Shown piece by piece: positions 1-11,939 of a stretch of 64,000 nucleotides of DNA. How positions within the stretch are numbered: position 1 is the first letter of the stretch; the number at the start of each line of letters is the position of its first letter. The notes beneath the pieces were generated by a model. The model made no database searches, had not been told where the DNA came from, and saw nothing but the letters and a program-made list of their open reading frames with translations. Both the position numbers and the translations under genes were made by a program. Source of the DNA: Salvator merianae (Eukaryota; Chordata; Lepidosauria; Squamata; Teiidae); contig QVOM02000073.1 in NCBI GenBank assembly GCA_003586115.2, positions 31,819,298 to 31,883,297 of the forward strand, written 5' to 3'.

Positions 1-1181
1 TGATAAGGCCAACATAGGGTCACATTGGCAATTCATTTGTCCTTCCAGTATTTGCTAGGAAAACAAAGATTTTCCAAATGCTGCCTCAGTCACTTATAAT
101 ACCACTTATAACACATACCTAATTACAAAAAACTCATACGCACAAAAAGCAGGTAAATAAATTCAAATTAATCCACTGCTTGCCACAAGCAACATCATGT
201 GTAAATGCTGTTAAGAAAACAGTCAAAATGGTGACTGGTACCACAAAATGGGCATGGAACCACTGGGCTAGGCAGAAGCAAAGGGTTAGGTGGGAAGGGC
301 AGGACAGGGCTGCACACTCTACTATTATACAAAAGTGTGGGATTCTGTGCTCTAGCCTTCCTGCCCCTCCTCATCTGGTAGTTGCAGCAAACAACACAAC
401 TCACCAACTAGGAATTTCCTCCCCATAAACGTTCTCACTCGTAGTGCTTGCCGACAGACAGTACAACAGCTCCAACTCACAACGGACCTTGTCTAGCACA
501 GCACTAAGGTCTTTTGAGTAGAAGTGAACAATATTTCACAAGGCAATCGTTTAGAGTGCCACAACATATATCCTGTGATCAGAAATTCTATCTTTTTTTC
601 ATTTACACATGTAGCAACAGGTTCTTCTTCTAATTACTTCTATTAAGAATCAGTCGTGACACTGTGGAACAAGAACACTCCTCCTGATATACGTGGCTAT
701 ATATTTTAAGTTTGTCAGCATTAGGGATTAGGGGTGACTGACACTTAAATCAGTTATAGCCTTAAATCACCTGTATGGAACTTTCCCCAAGAATCTGGAT
801 TGCAAAAGAGATGACTGACCTCAACAAGCTGAACCACTGACCTAAATTCTTTGGAGGTGAGTTATGGCTGTTTAGAAATAGGGCTGCCCCAGATTTTTTT
901 TATATATTTATTGAAAGAGGAAAAAAAATATCTACGTATTTCTCTTTAAACACACAGTTTAGCAAGCAGAAAGGTTTAACAGTCAAACAATCTGCAGAAC
1001 GCATCTTCAATTAGGCTTCTGCACAAAATCATCTCTGCATCATCTACCACATATAGCGCACTGCAACACTATTAAGGAAAGACTTCTCTTCAGCAACGCA
1101 TTTTGTGCATGATACAATGGTTAGCACCATTATTGAATTAAAATCCTTCAATGGGCTAAGCTTTTCAGGTTTAGAATGCAA
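1..1181. other. Unrecognised AT-rich non-coding stretch
   Basis: No exon, repeat family or RNA gene is recognised. The short open frame at 180-428 has no domain signature and no flanking splice logic. Confidence 0.5.
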
Positions 1182-1381
1182 AGTCGTAGCCATGTTAGTC
1201 TAGACCAGTATAGCAAAGAGGTCTAGTAGCACCTTAGAGACTAACAAAGAGAAAGAACCTGGTAGCATGAGCTTTCTTAGACTAAGCCTACTTCATCAGA
1301 TGCTCAAAAGTAAGCTTAGTCTATGAAAACTCATGTTACCAACCTCTTTCTCTCTGTTTTTCTCTAATGTGCTACTAGACT
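1182..1381. repeat. Palindromic Penelope-type dispersed repeat, copy A
   Basis: This starts with the module 'gtagccatgttagtctagac', which also appears near 32285 and 63713. About 1221-1300 and 1308-1380 are inverted copies of one another: 'gtctagtagcaccttagaga' on one side and 'tctaatgtgctactagac' on the other. Similar sequences are widespread in reptile genomes. I assign it to Penelope-like elements because of the hammerhead-like core it carries, which is an inference. Confidence 0.55.
1262..1303 (-). ncRNA. Hammerhead-like ribozyme core (copy A)
   Basis: Read on the minus strand, CTGATGA (1293-1299) is followed by a short hairpin (TAGGC, loop TTA, GTCTA), then GAAA (1273-1276) and GCTCATGC, which can form a 2-bp stem. 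This is the order of hammerhead core parts: C3-A9, helix II, G12-A15.1, helix III. An extra A lies between A9 and helix II, and helix I is not obvious. The copy is therefore a variant or decayed core. Confidence 0.45.
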
Positions 1382-1385
1382 TCCT

Positions 1386-2159
1386 TGCTTTCAGGTTTGC
1401 TAGGCCATTTGAACAAACTCCTATACATGTTTCCCAAGACTGACTCCTTCATACCTTCTCCTTCCACAACCTCACCCACCAGCAGGAAGTCACTGACAGG
1501 TGATCAATGCCAAGCCTCCCAAACAGATTCACTCTGCGGCAGGGTCTACACCTTATTATGTCACACACGCATGATTCCAGTACTACACCATACTGACAAC
1601 TTTTTGTCCAGACACAGTGTGAGCACAAAAATGTGCGCCAGTTGTGACAGCCCAGCAGCATGCATGCTAGCATGTGCTCTGTGTCTATAGACAAAACATT
1701 GTCAAGATGCTACGATACCAGAAGCATACCAATGTCACAACAAGGTGCGGACCCAGGCCAGGCGGATGTCCTTCTCCAGAGGTAGGCAGATGCATACACA
1801 GACATGCCAGCCCCTCAATCCTGGTGCAATTCTGTCTCTCAGCCTGTCAAACATCCAACTGCCCATCACTGTTCTGTCTCTCCACCCTTTTTCTCTAAAA
1901 ATCGTGTAAGCCTGGGATCATGATAGGGAAGCTGCCCAGAAAATGTGAGATATAAGTGCAGCATCCAAACTGCTGTCCGCACAATTTTTGCACAACAGAC
2001 ATTTCCTTCTGGAAACATCCTGCAAAAGCCCACCACCACCAAAGCTGTGCCCTGGGATTCTGCATGGGACGCCTGTACAAATCCTACAGCAAAAATGCCC
2101 AAGCGTGCAGGAGACTGTAGCTCAACGCTGCCCATAGGTTTCTGCGGTCCGTCCCTATT
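1386..2159. other. Unrecognised non-coding stretch
   Basis: Short overlapping open frames occur on both strands with no family signature. It lies left of the CpG-rich segment and could be intronic or upstream DNA of the gene served by that promoter. Confidence 0.4.
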
Positions 2160-2960
2160 TCTCCGAGATGTTCTTTTGTCCTGTACATCGTAAGGAGACT
2201 TTTAACTCGCGGAAAACAAGAGGCACCTTAAGGCCATTCACCCTCCTCCTCATAGCAGAAAGTGACTCCACTGCCACACGCGCACGTGTTGAGAAGAGTT
2301 GCCGTCACTTACGCGTGAGGAGAATCATCTTGGATGCTCCTCCGATTAGCCGAGCAGTTTCAGTCGTCCTAGGATTGTATCGCCATCCTTACCCTCCGAA
2401 AATAAGAAATTCCGAGGACCAGGAGACGACACACACCCTCTGTCAATCAGCGCCTGGCTGGCTGGCTCTTCGCAAACAGTCCTTTCCCTTCAAGGAGCCC
2501 GCCCGGACCGTCTCCCTCCCTGCCCGCGCGCGCAGCAGCAGGAGCAGCTGCTGGCGATGATGACGCCCCGCGCGCGGAATGCTGAAGGAATTAAAGCCAG
2601 CCGCCCGCCACTTTCTGGGCTCCACCCATTAGGGAGCCTTCCTAGGTTGGTGGGTGATGGCTGAAAAGCACGGAGCCGGGAGGGAGAGCGACCAGGTACT
2701 GCTGTTACTTTTGCTACTACAGTCACAGCCTTGTAGATATATTGGCCGTCATCCTAGATTGACGCCGCCGTCCTGGAAAAGGAGCGAGACACAAGCAATG
2801 GGCAAAGCAGGCTCGCTTTTCTGGAGTGGAACCGCGCCAGCTCTCCCCGGTCCTAGCCGCGGGAACTACGGCTCACCCCCACCTCGCCAGGCGAGCGTGT
2901 GGCCGGCGGAGCAGTCGCGGGCGGAATAAGCCGGCTAATGTGGCCAAGAAAGCAAGAAGG
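2160..2960. promoter_or_regulatory. CpG-rich island, candidate promoter
   Basis: Outside the transposons this is the densest CpG segment in the window. It contains CGCGCGCG-type runs near 2525 and 2570, an E-box CACGTG at about 2283-2288 and a CRE-like TGACGCC near 2559. Vertebrate CpG islands usually mark promoters. No TATA box stands out, which fits a CpG-type promoter. The direction of transcription is not settled; the best splice donor nearby is on the minus strand at 2312. Confidence 0.5.
2313..2400 (-). other. Candidate first exon ending at a consensus splice donor
   Basis: On the minus strand, ATGATTCTCCTCACGC (2328 down to 2313) is followed immediately by GTAAGTGA, a near-perfect donor. 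If the ATG is used, the exon encodes Met-Ile-Leu-Leu-Thr plus the first base of the next codon. The exon may equally be untranslated. Five residues are too few to name a gene. No acceptor or second exon was identified towards coordinate 1, so the next exon may lie outside the window. Confidence 0.28.
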
Positions 2961-3250
2961 CCAAGGACGGGGATGGGCTGGGAATCGTAGAGGGCTTCTC
3001 ATCCAGCCATCTGCTTGCATGGGAGCCTGGACACCTAAAGCCAAGTTTTCCTGGGCAGTTCCTTCTTCGATTTGTTCGCGTTTAGTGACCACCAGTTACT
3101 CTCAGATCTGTCCAGCGCGAGGCTACGAGGGAGATTTGTGGAGTTTCTATCTGATCTGCGAGCTAGGAAGCTGCTCCCTTCAGGTGTCAGTACTGAGTAC
3201 ACAGAGGCCGTGGTCACTCCTCGAATTTTTTGAAGACAGAAGGAAGCTTA

Positions 3251-3392
3251 AGACCTCAGAAACCAGATGCTAAATTGTGTTAACGGTTTTTCTGAGAACT
3301 TCCCTGCCTGGAAAGGGGTTATCCTAAATCAGATAATCCCAGCATTGAGTCAGTTTGACTAAGAAACAGACCCAGCCAGGCCACCTCCTGCC
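3251..3392 (+). repeat. Inverted-repeat partner 1 (with 6950-7082)
   Basis: Aligns by eye with the reverse complement of 6950-7082, sharing blocks such as GAAACCAGA.GCTAAATTG, CCTGCCTGGAA and AAGAAACAGACCCAG. Past the inner edge both copies continue into C-rich sequence with recurrent CCACCTCC and TGCC blocks. This suggests either two inverted members of one family or the ends of one large element. Confidence 0.6.
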
Positions 3393-4000
3393 ATGCCCCC
3401 AATGTCCATTGCCGCTGCAACTGCAGCTGCCACCTGCCATGCCCCAGTGCCCCCTCCACCTCCTCAATGCCTTCCACTGCCTCCCACCATCTCCTCATGA
3501 CCCCCATGTGAGCCGTGGGCATGCCTGCAGCAGCTGTGATAGAATGTGGATTTAGTATTTCCACCCCATCTCTAATCCACATTAAATGTTAGAGGATGCA
3601 TGTTGGAAGTGATTTTTCAGGCCTATAGTTTGGAATAAGGCATTAGCATGTAGACAGTGCTACTGAGTTGCTTTTTTTTACTGTTTGCAGATGCAGCCTA
3701 AGGCTACCATGGGACTGTATCAATGCCCAAATCTGTAATCTTCAGGGGCAAACATATCCATCTACACAACCTGACATAAATTCCGAGCTTATGTACCATC
3801 ATCCTTGGACTTTACCCCACCAAAATGTCACCCTCTGTCACTCTGGCTCAACTCCCATAACGTTCCATAGTAACCATGTTGATTTTCTTTGTTGTTGCTG
3901 CTACTGATATTATGTACATCTTCAAGTATTTAAACATTAAAATTTCTATCTATCTAAAAGAGAATTGATGAATAAAAACATTTCTGGCACCGACTGACCC
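3393..4000. other. C-rich then AT-rich sequence, no gene
   Basis: 3370-3540 is C-rich and low in complexity and appears to continue the repeat at 3251. The rest is ordinary AT-rich sequence with no recognised exon. Confidence 0.4.
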
Positions 4001-4336
4001 CAGGGCCTATTCACACTGGATACCAGTGAATGTCAGGAACGCTCACTAGTTAAGTGCCTCCGCTTCGGGAGCTTCTGGGTGTGAATACACAGCTGAGTGG
4101 TGCAGTTGTGCCTGCACTGTTGTGCAGCATTGCTGGTCACCATGACAGTGACTGGAAGCTTCCTGGCCACTGTCATGGTGCAGAATGCTGGCAGGATGCC
4201 AGGATTGTGAATGCTGGTATCCCACTGGCTTTCTGTTCCGAGACCTCACAGTGCAGACAGTATCTGCACTGCAAGGTCTGTTCCATCTTGGAATATTCAC
4301 TTCCAAACATTCGAAGACAAAGTGCAAAAAGGCCCC
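4001..4336. mobile_element. Fold-back MITE, family B
   Basis: Terminal inverted repeats read 'agggcctattcacact' on the left and 'aagtgcaaaaaggcccc' on the right. The internal palindrome around CACCATGACAGTGACTGG is shared with copies near 26.4, 52.5 and 59.1 kb. The CAGGGCC-type start is hAT-like, but I could not define a clean target duplication. Confidence 0.65.
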
Positions 4337-4489
4337 AATTTATTTACATATGCAAGAGTGAAGGCAGATTGGTTCCCAGGAACTGCAAGAGAGCTCTTGA
4401 GACAATAAATAATAGAACTATACTTATATGTAGTAGTGAAACATTTATACATTTGAGTCTGGGTCAGGGGTAGATTTAAAGATCACTGC

Positions 4490-5055
4490 AGATGGTGACT
4501 GCAGCCATGAAATTAAAGGTGTTTGCTCCTTGGGAGGAAAGCTATGGCAAATGTGGAGAGCATTTCAAAAAGCAGAGACATCACCTTGCTGGCAAAAGTC
4601 CATATTGTCAAAGCTCTGGCTTTCTCAGTAGTAATGTAGGGCTGTGAGAGTTGTACCATAAGCAAAGCTGAGCTCCAAAGAATCAGTGCTTTCAGATTGT
4701 GATGCTGGAGAAGACTTTTGAGAGTATCGTGGACTGCAAGGAGATCAAATCAGTCAATGCTAAAGGCAACTGACCCTGACTGTTCATTGGAAGGACAAAT
4801 ACTGAAGCTGACACTCAAATACTTTGGCCACATAATGTGAAGACAAGACTTACTGAAAAAGACCCTGATGCTGGGGAAGATTGAAAACAAAAGAAGAAAG
4901 GAATGGCAGAGGATGAGGTGGATGGATAGTGTCATGGAAGCAACAAACACGAGCTTAGGTAAACTGGGAGGCAGTGGAGACCAGGGGAGCCTAGTATGCT
5001 GTGGTCCATGGGGTCAGGAAGAGTCAGATATGATTGAATGACTGAACAACAACCA
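4490..5055 (+). mobile_element. Bov-B (RTE) LINE 3' end, degraded
   Basis: Decayed Bov-B ORF2 C-terminal sequence is readable: an equivalent of GCESWT near 4640, RRLLR near 4710, YFGH near 4822, and the GRQRMRWMD-like stretch near 4900. It ends with the typical tail 'gaatgactgaacaacaacc'. Frameshifts and stops make it a pseudogene. Bov-B is abundant in squamates. Confidence 0.8.
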
Positions 5056-6445
5056 CATGATTACACATACAGTGCTCAGAAAACAGTAGGCAGGCTAACA
5101 GTTTGGACACTGTCTTATTTTCCAGCTAAGCTTGAGGTGGCTGTACTTGAAAGAAGCAAGATTCTGACACGAAATTACTTGGATTAATAAAAATAATTCA
5201 TTCAGGTCTGATTATGAACATGCATAACAGATCTCTTTTTAACCACAGATGTTAAATACCTTGGTACTATCAAATCGTTTTACAACCTATCCCTACTGTT
5301 ATAAAGCACCTATGCTACTTTAAGCCATATTTATTTTACATGCATTTGGGACGTGGTCAGACAGGGCCCTTTCCAGTCATCCCTGTATGAAAAACTGCCC
5401 CATCCTGAGATGAACAGAAAAATTTTCTTCCAAACTGTTTACCAATTAAGCACCCCAAAACCAACCTTTTCCTTCCACACAGCAGTCAGTATGTGCCTCC
5501 AAGTCCAGAAACAATGACCCTGACAATGGATGCTACTCTCTGATTGGTCTCTCACCTGCTCAGCTTCCTATGGCCCTGGTTGGTCACCATAGAAGGAAAC
5601 TGTTCATAGAAGCACATCACCATCTCCAGCGCTTTGCCATGGTCTTGACAGCGGGGCACAAATCCTGTCAGGACTACGACAATATTATCTATCGGGTGGC
5701 AGTTTCAGCTCTTGTCAGCCACGATGCATAGCTGAGGGTTTGTCTGGTCAGCTGTCTGTTTCAATGAAGGCACACCTGTCTTATTACTCAAGCCTTTGTG
5801 GTCAGCTGCCTGCTCCTCTTCCTCCTCCTCATCAAGCCTCTCTCCATGCCTCCTATTATCAGCACCTCCTCATCCTGCCTTGTCCAAGTCTCTGCTTATT
5901 TCAGCTGACTGTTGGTCCTATTTCATGAATGGAGCATGCCCTCCTCAAATTCAGTCACATCTCCTCCTTTAGCTCCCTCAGAATTTGCCTGTTCGCCATG
6001 TGGGAGCCTCAGAGACAACTCAGCTTCTTTGGTGGCAGGTATGGAGGAAAATTACAAAGCTCCAACTGTTTGTGGCCTCAGATTCCAATTTTCTTTAATC
6101 CATGGAGAGCCAAGGCTTTGGTCGTCCTTCTAATGCACCTTCTTACGTCAGCCATTTCCAGGCTTGTCATTGGCTACATAAGCTTTCATAGCCTCCTGCC
6201 CAATCTGACCCCCCAAAATGAGTTGCACTCAGAGTGATGTTTTTGTGTCTGAGAAAGAGGCACCTATTCCCAATCCTTGGGATGTGGCAAAGAGTCTTTA
6301 TGTCTCTTCCTAAAGTCTTAAATTAACTCAGAAGGTGACCCTTTAAATGTGTCTGATCGCACCCTCTGTCCCTATTGAACGAGTTCTCTTTGCATAAGAT
6401 TTCCCTTATACTGCTTTTAGGCTGTGGTCACATTTTCTTCATTTA
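5056..6445. other. No gene recognised
   Basis: AT-rich, then mixed-composition sequence. The open frames at about 5740-6237 overlap in several frames and have no domain signature. Confidence 0.4.
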
Positions 6446-7090
6446 GTCCATCCCTGGGACGGACAGGGAGTGAGGCCGTTTTGTGCTCCCTTCAGCCTGG
6501 TCACACTTTAGCATGACCAGGTGCTCCTGCCATTCAAGCCCTCCCAATAATAGGTAAGTTGGGGGAGGGAGGAGTGGATGGATGGTGGGAGGGAGGGTGG
6601 GGGTGGTAGCGGGAGGCAGGGAGCTTGGGGGGGCGAGTGAATGATCACAGCAGCAGCAGACAGTGGGGAATGGGGAGCTTTGGAGGGGTAGGAGGAAGCA
6701 GTGGGTGACACCCTCCCATACCCTGTCACTTCCTGCTATCCCTCCAAAGTTCCACCATCCCCTGCGGCCCGCTGCCGCCACAATTGTGGCTGCAACTGCT
6801 TCCTGCTCCCCCTCCATACGGCAGCGAACATTGGGGAATGGGGGTGGTGGAAAGTGGTGGGGTGCTTGGGAGGGGTGGCAGGAGGCATTGGTAAGCATAC
6901 GGAGGTGGCAGGAAGCAGCAATGGGGGTGGGGGAGGTTGACAGCTAGTGGTCTGACTGGGTCTGTTTCTTACTGAAACAGATTCAGAGTTGGGATTATCC
7001 GAATTTAGGATAATCCCCTTCCAGGCAGGAAACTCCTCGGAAAAAACGGAAATGCAATTTAGCGTCTGGTTTCCGAGGATTCAAACCATC
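6446..7090 (-). repeat. G-rich repeat, inverted-repeat partner 2
   Basis: 6950-7082 is the reverse complement of 3251-3392. Inwards lies strongly G-rich sequence with many GGG and GGGAGGG runs (6557-6640 and 6835-6935). Several open frames cross this biased sequence in different frames, but they are compositional artefacts. Confidence 0.55.
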
Positions 7091-7560
7091 CTCCATCTCC
7101 AGAAAACATGAGGTGCAACCATGGTCTTTGTGGTGAAAACTCGGAGAAGGCTACAAAGTAAACGTTAGATAAGCATAGGCATAGGCATCCTATGCCTAAT
7201 GCTATAGTTTGGTTTTCACAAACCACAATTTGTCTGCAAGTTAATTGTCACCTGTCAAAAATAGGTGTCAGGGAAACTTTTGAGGTCCAATCTACTAATG
7301 TAGGTCGGTGACATGGGAAAGGAGAGGCCCAGTCTATCAATGTAAGCTAGTGGTGCTGTGGAGGAGAGGCCCTGTGTATCACTGCAGACATTATTGTTAT
7401 GTTTCTGGGACAGTATTAACTAACCATTTTGCAAACTGTTTAAAAGAAAAACAATCCTATAAAAAGTATGTTACAGAAAGGAAGCCACATTTTACCAACT
7501 ACATAAAAACAAAACCATTTTATACAAAGGACAAGTATTTTATAAGGATATCGCCAAATC

Positions 7561-7618
7561 CTTCCTTCCTTCCTTCCTTCCTTCCTTCCTTCCTTCCTTC
7601 CTTCCTTCCTTCCTTCTT
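7561..7618. repeat. (CTTC)n microsatellite
   Basis: About 14 uninterrupted tetranucleotide units. It directly abuts a LINE-type tail at 7619-7665, so it may have grown from that element's 3' end. Confidence 0.95.
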
Positions 7619-7665
7619 CACTTTTCACCCTGAGAGGTCACAGGGTGGTTTACACATTAAAGAAA
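7619..7665 (-). mobile_element. LINE or SINE tail fragment
   Basis: The reverse complement reads 'gtaaaccaccctgtgacctc', which matches the general form of L2-type tails. Only the tail is visible. Confidence 0.4.
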
Positions 7666-8089
7666 TAAAAAATATGGTAAGAATTGCCCTTCAGATGTGG
7701 AATTGGAGGATGGAGATCTCATCTTTAGGAGGAAGGCAGGATTCAAAACTGAAAACCAGATTTACTATATTAACACCATTGTCTGTGTTCCCATTGCTGC
7801 AACAGTTTACCATAGTGATTCTGCCATGGCCCAGTGGGGATCAGCTAAGGTGCTTCCCCAGCTCCATTCTTCCCAAGTCTATGCCTATGCATGGCCCCAG
7901 TGTGAAGGCATAGCAGTCCCTCAAGCTATCAACAGCCATGTCAATGGGTTGCAGGGCTTTTTTAGTGTACAAGGAAAGAGCATTGATGTCATTCCTTGTG
8001 CACTGGACTTTGGGCATATTTGCTGGGACCTTACGGTGCTGCTGTATGCACCAGATGCTTTGTTGGCACAAGACACAGAGACTAGCTAC

Positions 8090-8305
8090 CCTGGAAGCAT
8101 GTCAAAGACATCTGGGCCCAGCAGTGGAGATGTGGATGCCTCTAAAGGCCATTTGTAGGGAGTCAAGACAGATGAAGGTTTTACCTTTGTCTTCTACTTG
8201 AGAATATCCAGCAAGTTATTGATGGGCCACTGTGTGAGACAGGACGCTGGACTAGATGGGCTGTAGCCCAATCCAACAGGGCTCCCCTAATGTTCTTATG
8301 TAGCC
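8090..8305 (+). mobile_element. CR1-like LINE 3' end
   Basis: Contains 'ggccatttgtagggagtcaa', 'ctggactagatgggctgtag' and a final 'gttcttatg'. The same order of motifs occurs at 12120-12300 and 44400-44530. This is the familiar amniote CR1-type 3' region, 5'-truncated here. Confidence 0.75.
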
Positions 8306-11300
8306 ATGATCACGTATTCAGCTCTATATTGATAGAAACCTCTTAATAAGTGATAGCAGCTTAGTAGAGTCTCCCCATTAAGCAGAATTCATTTGTTGAA
8401 GAATGCCACTCTTTGGATCAGCAATGGAATTATCTGTCGGAAATCCTAACACTGTCTTTCTCAGTGATATTTTTTCTAGAATGCTTTTAAAAATATATAT
8501 AATATTCACCTTAAATACTATCCATTAGACAAATACTCTTGGAATGCAAAACATTAAACTAAGAACAAGGAAAGAAAGAAATTACTAATTTAAAACGCAA
8601 CAGTCACAGAAAATTTAAAATATTAATTCACATTTAAATATTTGCCACAAGAAGAAGGCTTCAGTCTGGGGCCCAAACGTGTACAATAAAGCTACCTGGA
8701 AGATTTTCTTCCTGAGGACGTATAATTTATGGCTTTTTACATTTTTAATTGCTGGCATGCTGCCATTTATTTGTAAAATTAGATAATAATTCGTATGATT
8801 ATGCTGTGATAATTGAAGTTTTAGTTTTATAACCCAATTTCAACGCCCTTGCATTCCGAGTATATACATTTTGTGATACATCAGCAAAATATCCAGAGGC
8901 ACATCACTTTTCAAGGCATTTGAGTTCAGCACACGTACGAAATGTACCATTTATAAATCCAGCAGCACAGTCCTAATGTTATCTACACCAGTATGGGAGC
9001 AGTTTTGATATCTACAGTGTTAGTACAACCCTTCCTGGGGAGCTAAGTTCTTGCTAAGGCTGCAACTGCTCAGGGGCAGGATGCAGATGGATGTGGGGAA
9101 GCTCCATGTGAAGTACATGGATGTTGCTGCTGCAGTGACAGGGCAGCAAGCAGCCTTGCAGCCGTGGAACGAAACAAGGTGAAAATGGCCTAGCTGGAAA
9201 TAGGCCAGTAACACACCTCCCTTCTTCCAACACTAAGCAGAAGACAAAGAGGCATCTTAGCAGCCAGACATCATGTCTAGGGGATAAAGCAACTCCCAGG
9301 GCAGGTAGAATGGCCCAAGAGACGGTGGGAGTGGGTGCATGAGAATGCACCACAAAAGGGGTATCCAGGTGTTTGGACAGCCTGTTCTTGAGGGGTGCCC
9401 TGCAACTTCCATGTGGATGCTCCCTAAGTTACATTCATATAGAAGTGAAATGAGGTGCCTGCTGTCGTCCAACTTTTGTAGCCATCCTTGAACTGTGCTG
9501 CTACACATCCCCTAGTTAGAGCACCTTCTTGCCACCTCATCCATTCCACATGCAGCTGTCTTTCCACTCCTGCACCTCGATCCCTTCCCTCACCCTCCAG
9601 ACCTATTTTTTACTAGTTTTAACGTTAATTGCTTCGCTGCCTGTGAACTCTTGCTCTACCCATGTATCAAGTAATATTGCTTTCTCTTTCCCAAATGTAG
9701 GCTTCCAGCTTTTTAATTTTTTTTTAAATTTTATTTTAAAGGAATCAGATATTCAAATACTCAGAGTGTTTCCGACCATTTCATTTAAATACTTGTGTTC
9801 CAATAGTCTTCTCCTGCTTCTCTAACATGGCCCATAGGGTAAGCATATCCACCCACAGAAAGAAGTCCCCAGTGACATGTAATACATACTGTCTCCATTG
9901 TGCTCCATGCTGCAAATACACCCTCAGGACTCTTCTTCTGACCCGCAAGTCAGATCAAGGCACAGTGAAAGCAACTGTGTGTGGTGGGAATGCCCTTTAG
10001 TCACCCCAGTGATACTATCCTCCCCACATATAGACGTAGCCCAAGAAGTTCCTAACCACAGCTTTGTTCACCAGCGGAGCCTCTAGGAATCAGCTAATTT
10101 TATAACAAACAAATCCTAATGCCAGAGTGCTGAGATGGGATTGTGCTTGCAGATAAGTTCCCACTTGCTAGCTTGAATTACTAATTGTTCCTTAATCTCC
10201 GCCAGTAAAAAAAAAAGTGGTAGAGAAAATTAAAGCCTCATGGTTCCCCTCTATGATGGAAGATGGAAAATGAATTCACGCTGAATATGAAACAACAATG
10301 GACTAGTCTGGGCTCTGAAATTGGTGCTGAACTTTTAATTTTACTTGATTTTCCTCTGCAATGTTTTCTACTAATATTTTCCAAGAGTAGAAGCAATTAA
10401 TTTTCATTTATACTTACTTTGGGGCAGATCCAAGATCAAACTTGCCTGTGATAGATTAGGATAAGGATTTACTTCGGTCCATGTTATTCTTGAATAAGTG
10501 ACTAAACATTTCTTAGCCACTATAGGATTGCACCCCAAGGCAACATAACCCTTAAACACAGTTAAATACACAAGCATTACTAATATTATTTCAATGTGAG
10601 ACCACTTGCTGTGCTGTAGTCTGGTGTCCTAATTTAACTGGCTGTCTGAAATAGAGAAGAGGTTTTATTTTACATATATGGATTGAGTCTAGACCAAAAG
10701 TGTTCAATCAGTAAGCTCCAGAATTACTCAACCTCGAGCATATATTGCAAAGATTTCACAAGATTCAGTGTGGCTACGAAACAGAACTTCTGATGCTTAA
10801 AAAAACCCTCCTCCAACTACAGCTGGAATTCAAAATATCTTTCTTCAGGAGATATTTACTACTCCAATTCCTTCGAAAGAGCAGGAAGGTATATTGAGTA
10901 GCTTTGATGGATCTCATGCCCCCTCCCCCGGTGTAATTTCGGTCCACTGTTTTCAAATCCATTTATGCTAACTTGCACAGACAACATGAAGGTGTAATGG
11001 ATGATGGCACATCACAAAAGTAGAGCCACAGTCAATAACCCCCCCAAAATGTTAAACAACAGGAAAAGGTAAGTAAACAGGAGAAATATATATATTTATA
11101 AATATAACAAAATAACAATTTTTTAAAAAATGAAATGAAAAACTGGTTGTTACACACAAAATCTGTGCTGCAGTGAGCAGAAATTATATGAACTTAAAAC
11201 GTAGCAAATTATCAACCACTGTAATAATAATCTCAATATATAAGTAACATTTTTGTTACTGATCATCATAGAACTTTGAACAAACTCTTATGCATCTATC

Positions 11301-11939
11301 AAAAAATGTCTAAGGAAGCCAGTAATCCTCCAGGTCTCCAATGCTGTGATGTATGATAGATGAAAGTCCAATTTCTGGACATAAATCACAATCCAAAGAA
11401 TTGTATAACTGGAAGCATATGTTGGCTATCCAAATCTGCCCAATTTCTTTCATTGTTTTTCATGCACTTGGCTGGTATCTGGTAATCCCTCTTGGGCCGA
11501 TCATATATGCTGCTTGCCAGGCATGCAGTTAAGCAGGGCTATTATGAGAAACCCAGTGATGCTGCTGGATTTCCCATAACGGAATTACAATGTGCTTTTT
11601 GCGCATTGCAATTAGCACTATATTGGGAATGCCTTGGGCATGTCTGGCATTACTAATGGTAATACTGAGGAAGGATCACAGGACCAGACCAAGACACCAT
11701 TTGTGGCATCCTGATCTGGTCTACACTCCATACTGTGTGGATGGAGCATACTAGGAAGGGGCAGGGCCTCTCTGGTCTGCTTTAAGGTGTGGACCAAAGA
11801 GGCACAGAAGTGGTCCATAATCCAGAACAATGGTGAATGAGAAAATGGCCTATATCCCTCCCTCCTGTGGTATGGAAATAGTGAACAGAGGGAAATCCAC
11901 TCTCATGCAATGCTAGAATCAGGGGTCTCCCTACAAAGC
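8306..11939. other. 3.6 kb with no recognised gene
   Basis: AT-rich, with short A/T runs. I see no conserved coding exon, RNA gene or clear repeat. A weak dispersed-repeat remnant may lie near 10430-10540. Confidence 0.4.

Noticed and set aside
2313..2328. MMP16 start from the residues MILLT
   Set aside because: Five residues match many proteins, and as I recall the MMP16 first coding exon does not end after residue five.
7308..7913. 201-residue frame across the CTTC repeat
   Set aside because: A tetranucleotide repeat gives long stop-free frames; the flanks are LINE-like, not coding.
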